Below, in pieces: positions 60,801 through 64,000 of a stretch of 64,000 bases of DNA; position 1 is the stretch's first letter; each line of letters begins with the position of its first letter. The position numbers and the translations under genes were made by a program. This DNA comes from Burhinus oedicnemus. Lineage: Eukaryota; Chordata; Aves; Charadriiformes; Burhinidae. The stretch spans positions 5,281,513 to 5,345,512 of the forward strand of contig VFFE01007215.1 in the NCBI GenBank assembly GCA_008921705.1. Direction: 5' to 3'. Under the pieces are notes generated by a model. The model had not been told where the DNA came from and did not search any database. It saw only the letters and a list, made by a program, of their open reading frames with translations.

Positions 60801-61112
60801 AGTAGGAACTTAGCAGGGCTTCCTTTCCTTCCACACTTCCCGGTGTTCATATTTTAGCCCCAGGTCACCCACTGAAGTACAGCACAATTATGCTTATCCA
60901 TTTTAAACTTCACACTTCAGAACCTGAGGAGTGACTGTGTTTCCAGGCACTGGACTAACAGCTGATCAGCAGAAACAGCTCCACTTCAGCCACCTACTTG
61001 GCAGTATCAGCTCCGCTGGTGATGAGGGTGTTAATCAAAAGCTCATGTCCATATCTTGCAGCCACGTGCAGAGGGGTGTTACCATCCTTATCAACACAGT
61101 CGATTTCCCCTC
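15591..61112 (-). CDS. ANKRD44: ANKRD44, PP6 ankyrin-repeat regulatory subunit B: 3' two thirds of the gene, 19 coding exons (partial)
   Basis: ANKRD44 is a cytosolic scaffold of some 28 ankyrin repeats that joins the SAPS-domain subunits and catalytic subunit of protein phosphatase 6 into trimers. Nineteen exons between 61112 and 15591 join in frame to about 730 residues, starting near residue 330 of the human protein (from memory) with [20 protein letters not shown] and ending [14 protein letters not shown]. The ankyrin signature (TPLHxAA, GHxxC, LLL) recurs throughout, interrupted once by a charged linker. Close relatives are ANKRD28 and ANKRD52; phrases such as [20 protein letters not shown] and [13 protein letters not shown], together with the neighbour PGAP1, point to ANKRD44. 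The last exon gives the ANKRD28-type tail, not the short QKEE tail that I recall for a human isoform. The N-terminal exons and promoter lie right of the window. Confidence 0.97.
15857..18054 (-). other. ANKRD44: ANKRD44 intron r-s
   Basis: 2.2 kb, AT-rich. Holds an ancient repeat at about 17165-17420. Nothing else recognised. Confidence 0.88.
17165..17420. repeat. Ancient MIR/L3-like repeat remnants
   Basis: Two old repeat cores lie side by side: CTGGCTCATTTTTCTG then CTAAAATGAGG at 17170-17208 resembles the MIR 'CCTCATCTGTAAAATGGGG' core, and TACTTTACAGATATGGGAAG at 17350 resembles the 'CATTTTACAGATGGGGAAA' tail of L3/CR1-like elements, preceded by ATCTCAAATGTCTTGCAATG. Highly diverged. Confidence 0.45.
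18055..18146 (-). CDS. ANKRD44: ANKRD44 exon r: [20 protein letters not shown]...
   Basis: Acceptor TTTGTAG|ACCTCT, donor AATG|GTAAGT. Encodes [30 protein letters not shown], the last full ankyrin repeat. 92 bases, phase 2 in, 1 out. If the donor were not used, the protein would end two residues later (GK, stop). Confidence 0.95.
18147..19259 (-). other. ANKRD44: ANKRD44 intron q-r
   Basis: 1.1 kb, AT-rich. No repeat or gene recognised. Confidence 0.9.
19260..19342 (-). CDS. ANKRD44: ANKRD44 exon q: [20 protein letters not shown]
   Basis: Acceptor ACTACAG|GGTCAT, donor CAGAC|GTAAGT. Encodes [27 protein letters not shown] and part of T. 83 bases, phase 0 in, 2 out. Confidence 0.95.
19343..20527 (-). 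other. ANKRD44: ANKRD44 intron p-q
   Basis: 1.2 kb. Contains a T/G low-complexity run at about 20196-20230 and a short CA run at about 20467-20478. Nothing else recognised. Confidence 0.9.
20528..20610 (-). CDS. ANKRD44: ANKRD44 exon p: [20 protein letters not shown]
   Basis: Acceptor ACCTCAG|ACTTTT, donor AGTAAA|GTAAGT. Encodes [28 protein letters not shown]. 83 bases, phase 1 in, 0 out. The serine in NTSLHLA replaces the usual proline of TPLH. Confidence 0.95.
20611..21453 (-). other. ANKRD44: ANKRD44 intron o-p
   Basis: 0.84 kb, AT-rich, no feature recognised. Confidence 0.9.
21454..21599 (-). CDS. ANKRD44: ANKRD44 exon o: [20 protein letters not shown]...HVGAV
   Basis: Acceptor CCCCACAG|AACACC, donor GTAG|GTAAGT. 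Encodes [48 protein letters not shown]. 146 bases, phase 2 in, 1 out. Confidence 0.96.
21600..22889 (-). other. ANKRD44: ANKRD44 intron n-o
   Basis: 1.3 kb, AT-rich, with a short TATA/CA run at about 22373-22390. No other feature recognised. Confidence 0.9.
22890..22973 (-). CDS. ANKRD44: ANKRD44 exon n: [20 protein letters not shown]
   Basis: Acceptor TTTGGCAG|AATCAA, donor GGAAG|GTAATA (slightly weak). Encodes [27 protein letters not shown] and part of R. 84 bases, phase 2 at both ends. Confidence 0.94.
22974..24889 (-). other. ANKRD44: ANKRD44 intron m-n
   Basis: 1.9 kb, AT-rich, no repeat or gene recognised. Confidence 0.9.
24890..24977 (-). CDS. ANKRD44: ANKRD44 exon m: [20 protein letters not shown]...
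   Basis: Acceptor CTTTTAG|GTCATG, donor GCCGT|GTAAGT. Encodes [30 protein letters not shown]. 88 bases, phase 1 in, 2 out. Too short to be seen as a long frame; found by matching to the family between exons l and n. Confidence 0.94.
24978..25714 (-). other. ANKRD44: ANKRD44 intron l-m
   Basis: 0.74 kb, with an A/G run at about 25184-25213. No other feature recognised. Confidence 0.9.
25715..25931 (-). CDS. ANKRD44: ANKRD44 exon l: [20 protein letters not shown]...WACYN
   Basis: Acceptor GTTATCAG|ATTATG, donor AACG|GTAAGG. Encodes [72 protein letters not shown]. The longest internal exon (217 bases), with two repeats separated by the conserved ALSEEDC loop. Phase 0 in, 1 out. Confidence 0.97.
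25932..26926 (-). other. ANKRD44: ANKRD44 intron k-l
   Basis: 1.0 kb, AT-rich, no feature recognised. Confidence 0.9.
26927..27044 (-). CDS. ANKRD44: ANKRD44 exon k: [20 protein letters not shown]...LHRG
   Basis: Acceptor TTTTTCTAG|AACCCC. Encodes [39 protein letters not shown]. The donor GGG|GTGACT is weaker than the others in the gene (C at +5 where G is usual), yet this position gives exact agreement with the mammalian protein across the junction. 118 bases, phase 2 in, 0 out. Confidence 0.95.
27045..28090 (-). other. ANKRD44: ANKRD44 intron j-k
   Basis: 1.0 kb, AT-rich, no feature recognised. Confidence 0.9.
28091..28169 (-). CDS. ANKRD44: ANKRD44 exon j: [20 protein letters not shown]
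   Basis: Acceptor TTTATAG|TCATTA, donor GGACA|GTAAGT. Encodes [27 protein letters not shown]. The loop between ADNP and DAKGQ is three residues shorter than in the human protein as I remember it. 79 bases, phase 1 in, 2 out. Confidence 0.95.
29915..29927 (+). promoter_or_regulatory. CTCF-like site
   Basis: CCAGTAGGTGGCA agrees with every position of the CTCF core CCASYAGRKGGCR. TGCAGTGGC at 29892-29900, about 20 bases upstream, resembles the second CTCF motif that often precedes the core. Intronic, plus orientation. A motif match only; binding is not shown. Confidence 0.5.
31238..31250 (+). promoter_or_regulatory. Weaker CTCF-like site
   Basis: CCACTAGAGGTCA fits the CTCF core with one mismatch (T in the GGC). 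Same orientation as the site 1.3 kb to the left. Confidence 0.3.
31841..32042 (-). CDS. ANKRD44: ANKRD44 exon i: [20 protein letters not shown]...PLHAS
   Basis: Acceptor ATTTCTAG|GCCTAT, donor GCTTCAG|GTGAGT. Encodes [67 protein letters not shown]: two repeats. 202 bases, phase 0 in, 1 out. Confidence 0.97.
32385..33430 (-). mobile_element. CR1 LINE, 5'-truncated, with a long open reverse-transcriptase frame
   Basis: On the minus strand the 3' end is two copies of the CR1 octamer (ATTCTATG ATTCTATG), which is diagnostic. An unbroken frame of over 300 codons (about 33430 to 32462) encodes the second half of the CR1 reverse transcriptase: [15 protein letters not shown], then KFADDTKL with the FADD catalytic pair, then the thumb and C-terminal regions ([35 protein letters not shown]). 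The 5' part, including the endonuclease, is missing, as usual for CR1. The intact frame suggests a fairly young insertion. Same strand as ANKRD44. Confidence 0.97.
35187..35575 (+). mobile_element. CR1 LINE fragment, 3' end
   Basis: Plus-strand CR1 3' end: GAGGAGAGACTGAGAG, ...CAGTGACAAGACAAGAGGCAAT, ...GGAGGTGGGACTAGCTGATCTCCAGAGGTC, ending CAACTATTCTGTGATCCTG. Diverged and with broken coding capacity, so older than the neighbouring minus-strand copy. Confidence 0.9.
36127..36198 (-). CDS. ANKRD44: ANKRD44 exon h: [20 protein letters not shown]...
   Basis: Acceptor TATTTTCAG|CTTCTG, donor TTAGCT|GTAAGT. Encodes [24 protein letters not shown]: a longer loop between repeats with acidic and serine residues. 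72 bases, phase 0 at both ends, so in-frame skipping is possible. Confidence 0.95.
36785..36905. repeat. Ancient L3/MIR-like repeat tail, tentative
   Basis: CAAGGGATCCCAAAGCATTT at 36818 followed by TTAAGGCTTAACAAAC resembles the 'GGATCTCAAAGCGCTTTACAAAC' tail of ancient amniote LINEs. Highly diverged; core only. Confidence 0.4.
38176..38430 (+). pseudogene. Broken coding-like stretch of unknown origin (coiled-coil-like)
   Basis: Two plus-strand frames in succession look protein-like. The first runs from ATG at 38176 with [20 protein letters not shown] to a stop near 38288; the second takes over at about 38270 with [20 protein letters not shown] and runs to about 38430. Both are rich in Lys, Glu, Gln and Leu with a heptad feel and join smoothly if one frameshift is assumed. 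I do not recognise the family; it could be a processed pseudogene, a retroelement gag remnant, or chance. Confidence 0.3.
39563..39582. other. Assembly gap (20 N)
   Basis: Twenty undetermined bases. The sequence just before is 11 C (39533-39543) followed by 13 T (39544-39556), so the gap probably reflects a homopolymer that failed to sequence; its true length is unknown. Confidence 0.99.
47791..47902 (-). CDS. ANKRD44: ANKRD44 exon g: [20 protein letters not shown]...CLEL
   Basis: Acceptor CCCACAG|GTGTCT, donor GAACTG|GTGAGT. Encodes [37 protein letters not shown], one ankyrin repeat after the linker. 112 bases, phase 2 in, 0 out. The next exon is 11.6 kb away, the longest intron here. Confidence 0.96.
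47903..48897 (-). other. ANKRD44: ANKRD44 intron f-g
   Basis: 1.0 kb, AT-rich, T-run at about 48347-48359. No feature recognised. Confidence 0.9.
48898..48978 (-). CDS. ANKRD44: ANKRD44 exon f: charged linker between ankyrin repeats
   Basis: Encodes [20 protein letters not shown] then MKEKEAAL, a Glu/Lys-rich helix without the ankyrin consensus that interrupts the repeat array, as in mammalian ANKRD44 and ANKRD28. Donor CATT|GTAAGT. The acceptor is a tandem AAGAAG: use of the second AG (start at 48978) matches the mammalian length, use of the first (start at 48981) adds one arginine. 81 bases and phase 2 at both ends, so it can also be skipped in frame. Confidence 0.92.
48979..52411 (-). other. 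ANKRD44: ANKRD44 intron e-f
   Basis: 3.4 kb. Holds a solo retroviral LTR at 51102-51670. The remaining sequence shows no gene or other clear repeat. Confidence 0.9.
51102..51670 (+). mobile_element. Solo LTR of an avian endogenous retrovirus (ERVL-like)
   Basis: 569 bases beginning TGTCATGGTTTCAGCTGGGA and ending GGGGTTAAACCACAACA, so TG...CA with inverted ends (TGTCATGGTTT / AAACCACAACA). Flanks CAATT and CCATT are a likely 5-base target duplication with one change. Inside, in order, are a TATA box (TATAAA, 51348-51353), a polyadenylation signal (ATTAAA, 51536-51541) and a GGGGGGTGGAGTGAGCGAGC block typical of this LTR family in Neoaves. No gag, pol or env remains: the copy arose by recombination between LTRs. 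It lies antisense to ANKRD44. Confidence 0.88.
52412..52552 (-). CDS. ANKRD44: ANKRD44 exon e: [20 protein letters not shown]...DMDR
   Basis: Acceptor GTTCCAG|GACACC, donor CGAAA|GTAAGA. Encodes [40 protein letters not shown] and ASDMDR, that is one and a half repeats ending before the linker. 141 bases, phase 2 at both ends. Confidence 0.96.
52553..53290 (-). other. ANKRD44: ANKRD44 intron d-e
   Basis: 0.74 kb. No repeat or gene recognised. Confidence 0.9.
53291..53359 (-). CDS. ANKRD44: ANKRD44 exon d: [20 protein letters not shown]
   Basis: Acceptor TTTCCAG|TAATGT, donor GGGAG|GTAGGT. Encodes [20 protein letters not shown] then CG and part of R. Both ends are phase 2, and 69 bases is a multiple of three, so the exon could be skipped without a frameshift. 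The frame shows a TAG one base past the donor, which is intronic. Confidence 0.95.
53360..55856 (-). other. ANKRD44: ANKRD44 intron c-d
   Basis: 2.5 kb, AT-rich, with a G/T low-complexity run (55165-55250) and an A-run (54363-54377). No gene recognised. Confidence 0.9.
55165..55250 (+). repeat. G/T-rich low-complexity run
   Basis: About 85 bases made nearly only of TTGG, TTTGG and TTGGG units on the plus strand; A/C-rich on the transcribed gene's sense strand. Simple low-complexity sequence, with several G runs that could in principle stack. Confidence 0.8.
55857..55920 (-). CDS. ANKRD44: ANKRD44 exon c: [20 protein letters not shown]
   Basis: Acceptor GTCTGCAG|GCTTTG, donor GGAGG|GTAAGT. 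Encodes [20 protein letters not shown] then GG across the junction, a complete first half of an ankyrin repeat. 64 bases, the shortest exon of the gene here. Phase 1 in, 2 out. Confidence 0.95.
55921..57275 (-). other. ANKRD44: ANKRD44 intron b-c
   Basis: 1.4 kb. No repeat or gene recognised; the 139-codon plus-strand open frame in it (56628-57047) has no family resemblance. Confidence 0.88.
57276..57358 (-). CDS. ANKRD44: ANKRD44 exon b: [20 protein letters not shown]
   Basis: Too short to stand out as a reading frame. Acceptor TTTCAG|GTGTGG, donor TCGG|GTAAGT. Encodes [20 protein letters not shown] then CRKLLSS: the helical part of one ankyrin repeat and the loop to the next. 83 bases, phase 2 in, 1 out. 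Confidence 0.95.
57359..60997 (-). other. ANKRD44: ANKRD44 intron a-b
   Basis: 3.6 kb. Holds one CR1 fragment (58076-58330) and an A-run near 60403-60428. Nothing else recognised. Confidence 0.9.
58076..58330 (-). mobile_element. CR1 LINE fragment, 3' end
   Basis: Minus-strand CR1 3' end: on the plus strand CACAGAATCACCGGGGTTGG, AAGGGACCTCTGGAGATCAT, CTAGTCCAACCCCCCTGCC, then ACCACCTCTCTGGGCAGCCT. Ends are clear on the left (ATTCTGTG sense end) and fade at about 58330. Confidence 0.92.
60998..61112 (-). CDS. ANKRD44: ANKRD44 exon a: [16 protein letters not shown]...GADTA
   Basis: Encodes an ankyrin repeat [20 protein letters not shown] followed by [17 protein letters not shown]. Acceptor TTTTGCAG|GAGGGG. 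The frame seems to run into a stop (AAG TAG), but the donor is two bases earlier, AA|GTAGGT, and exon b supplies the G of the lysine codon. Phase 1 in, 2 out. Earlier exons are outside the window. Confidence 0.95.
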
Positions 61113-64000
61113 CTGCAAAAGACGTTTTCATACAGTTTAACACTGGAAGGTTAAGCATGAACCAGTAACCACAAACATTATTTCTCTCTAGCAAATGCAG
61201 CATAACCAGTCCACCCACAGAGACACTAAATTTCAGAGACCAAAAAGCACCACACATCAAGCTGTCAGCCACCAGTACTGGACATGGTCTGACAGCAGCA
61301 TTTTCACCTCCCTCTCCAACAGCAACATTTCCCCCCCCGCCTCCAAAGTGGGAGGGGAAAGTGGTGGGAAACAGGCAAACGGGATGACATACAATGGTCA
61401 AGTCATACTTGCTCCTCACCTAAAGGTACAAATAGATGCCTTAAACTAAAAAAAAAAAAATAAACTGCTGAAACTCTGCCCTCATTCGTAAAGATACTGC
61501 CACTGAACCTTACATGTAAGACAACAATGTTAAACAGAGTTCATTCAAGAGGCCAACAGGAACTCACTGCAAACCACCAGCGTGTTGTGTGCCTTCTCTG
61601 TGTCTTACAAAAGAACAACCAAACAGTGCTTAAGTAGAACTTTTCCTGTTGCAATTTAAGCCTGTCCTCTCGTGTTTTATCTTCACAAGCACGGAAAATA
61701 GATTATTTATTTCTTCTCTGCTCTGGCTTTTGACCACACAAAGATTGCTATCATGACCTTGTTTTCTTTTTGGACCAAGGAACTGTAATTTTTTCAGTCT
61801 TTCCTCGGAAGTCGGGTTTGCCGCACTCCCAACTATTCTCATCCTTCCCCAGTCCTCTCCAGCTGGTCCACATTCTTCTGCAGGTAAAATGTATCAAAAG
61901 CCAGAAACAGTACTACAGCTGATGTCTCCCAGTGCTGAGCTGCGGAAAAGGATTACTTCATGCCTGCTGGCTACGTTCCTATCTCTACGTTCTTGTACAT
62001 TGTACAGCACCATGTACATTGTTGATGGTTGGGTTTTTTTAAGCACCATGACACTGTTGACTTGTGGTCAACAAGCTTCTGATCCCCTACAAACTCTAGA
62101 TCCTTTCTTGAGGAGCCACCACCCACCCGGCTGTCGCCATTCTGAACTTGTCCAACTGATACTCCTGCCTGTATGTGGGATCTTTCCTTTGCTCCACTTG
62201 CATTATAACTTCTGTCTCCAATTTTACAGGATCATTTTCCATTCTGACTCCATCTTTTGCCAAACTAACGGTGTCTCCCAACTTCATGTTTTCTCCAAAT
62301 GTTAAAAGCACATTTTCTATTCCACTATCCAACTTGTTAACGAAAATAACTGGATAGTTCCAGAACCAGGAGAGAAACTGAAAAACCCCCTCACTACACC
62401 TTCCACTTCAACAATCCATTTATTACTAGCCTCCAAGTGTAGTTTTTCAACTAGTTTTGCACCAACGCTAATATATTAATACTCCATTAGTTTGCTGTGA
62501 GAATTCTTTATGAAAGCATGCAAGAAGTTTTGCCTTCATCAGGATATGGTAATATTTATTGCACACCCACTATTCACAACAGATAACAGGCCATAACTGC
62601 AACAATTAAAGTTCCTGTAAAACACTACACAGCATTTTCTAATGGTAAATAAAGGTCACTGAAATGCTGGACCAGGTTCCCTGGGGTGGAGCCTCCACCA
62701 GCGGAGGTGTCCACAATCATTAGCTGCCCACAGAAAAGTCAGAGGACTGTGCTGTGTTTAGAAAGCCTGTTACCCTGCTGTAGAAGAGAATTATGATGTT
62801 TCAGCATCTTTTACTCTTGAGAAATCTATGCCAGATATTGCCCACTCTCCCCTAAGTGTTTACAAAAAGTTTGTTCATTTGCTCATTTCAGAATTTTTGG
62901 CTGACCTATGTAAAATTCTCCAGCTTTTCTTTTTCCCCATTTTTAAAGATAGGTATCACATTTGTAATTTTCCAATTTTAAGGTAATCCATTCTTCCTCT
63001 ACAAGTTGCTAGAGACAGCAGCCAGAAATTGAGACATCTTTAGCCAACTCATTAAGTACTGCAGAATGAAACTCCATTTCTTTAAATCATTGACATTTCT
63101 CTCTTCCACAATATCCCATGGCAATGAGGCATAAAGTCACTTGCAATCAGATCTCTGTAGAGTACTAAAATTAGAGGGGCAGCAAATGAAGAAAGAAAGA
63201 AGTGAAACCCAAGTAACTTGAAGAAGAGTAGAGAGGCGTGAAGGACAGATGAAGAACTGCCAGTCCTTTCACAGAGAAATCCAACAGAGAGCAAACAACA
63301 GCTGTAAGTAAGAAAGCATATTTGACTAAACAACTAAAAATTGCATTAAAGCACAGCTTCTTCCAGTTTGTCCAAACTTCTTTTATTATTACTATTTTAT
63401 TTATCCATGGAGAGATATGACAACAATTTGCATGATGACCTGAAAGAAGAATGATGTACTGAAGACCTCCATTTTAAAACACAATCTTGTGTAAATGTAA
63501 GTATCATTACATTTACAGCATAGCTGTTCAGCCATCTTCAACATCTCACACTTAAGTTCAAATTTGGGATTCCGGAAAATAAACAAAAAAAACAACCAAC
63601 CCACCCCAGATCATCCTGTCTGGTATAGTGGCCATAGCTGGGAAACATAAGTAAACAATCAGTAATAGCAACCTCTGTCAACTGGAAACAGGTCTCTACC
63701 AGATCTTCAAAAATAATTTGTTATACTCTGTAGTATTCTTGGCCAAAAGAGATACCTGATATATGACTGATAATCAGGAATGCTGGCTATGCCAGAACAA
63801 ACAAGGTGGTGCTGGTCCACCCTCCTGAGTATTTCTTAAACGCTTAATGAAGACAGTGGCAAGGGTGGAGCTAAGGGAGGTGAGAGAAGTACAGCTGATG
63901 AGCGGAGGGTAGACAAAATAGTCTGAGCTCTAAGAAAACCAGGTCTCCCAAGGGAGGATAACTAGAAACTTTTTTTTTTAGTTTTCAAATAATTTGAGAA
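61113..64000 (-). other. ANKRD44: ANKRD44 intron upstream of exon a (partial)
   Basis: At least 2.9 kb to the right edge. I looked for the preceding exon (the repeat ending LIQNG) and did not see it, so it lies beyond the window. Contains an ancient LINE (61640-63090) and a CCCCCCCC/GCC run at about 61330. Confidence 0.85.
61640..63090 (-). mobile_element. Ancient CR1/L3-like LINE, heavily decayed
   Basis: Several separated blocks follow, in the right order and on the minus strand, the pattern of CR1-type coding sequence: a TCTTCCTCGG / CTCCAGCTGGTCCACATTCT block (61800-61880), a TACAGCTGATGTCTCCCAGT / GCTGAG block (61913-61945), a TTGTGGTCAACAAGCTTCTG block (62065), a TTAACGAAAATAACTGGATA block (62337), and a TTTTTAAAGATAGGTATCAC block (62941-62960). 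Each is strongly diverged from the young CR1 at 32.4-33.4 kb. Boundaries are approximate. Confidence 0.6.

Noticed and set aside
60994..61419. 141-codon frame read as a single gene
   Set aside because: Only the last 38 or so codons are exon a of ANKRD44; the rest is intron before a clear TTTTGCAG acceptor, and the apparent TAG stop lies past the donor.
1..64000. CRISPR arrays, bacterial operons, riboswitches, rRNA or tRNA genes
   Set aside because: None is seen; the sequence is a vertebrate intron-exon landscape. No cloverleaf or A/B-box pattern convincing by eye was found.

Overview
The window is vertebrate, and bird-like: it carries several CR1 LINE fragments (two in the youngest style, ending in the CR1 octamer or its relatives), a solo LTR of the ERVL-like type common in Neoaves, AT-rich introns and GC-rich short CpG-island first exon. 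All recognisable genes lie on the minus strand and are split by introns, so the useful signal is in short exons and not in the long reading frames. Gene order and orientation match the PGAP1-ANKRD44 neighbourhood of amniotes (human 2q33; chicken chromosome 7 by memory).

Region by region. 1-9,882: the first four coding exons of PGAP1 (GPI inositol-deacylase), read right to left; later exons lie beyond base 1. 9,290-10,570: the CpG island and promoter of PGAP1, with three copies of a 17-base YY1-like element. 10,570-11,320: a short intergenic stretch. 11,322-15,590: the long 3' untranslated region of ANKRD44. 15,591-61,112: nineteen coding exons of ANKRD44 (ankyrin-repeat regulatory subunit B of protein phosphatase 6), which I joined exon by exon; every junction keeps frame and has GT..AG signals. 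The 5' third of ANKRD44 lies beyond base 64,000. 61,113-64,000: an upstream ANKRD44 intron holding an ancient CR1-like LINE.

In all, 658 coding bases of PGAP1 (219 codons plus one base) and 2,195 coding bases of ANKRD44 (about 731 codons with the stop) are accounted for. The two genes are not in one pathway: PGAP1 acts on GPI anchors in the ER, ANKRD44 is a scaffold for PP6 in the cytosol. They are packed head to tail, with the probable ANKRD44 poly(A) site only about 1.1-1.5 kb before the PGAP1 start codon. I did not find an unmistakable undescribed system. The best leads are the triple promoter element, the possible N-terminal extension of PGAP1, a tandem NAGNAG acceptor before the ANKRD44 linker exon, CTCF-like sites, and a broken coding-like stretch at 38.2 kb that I cannot name.
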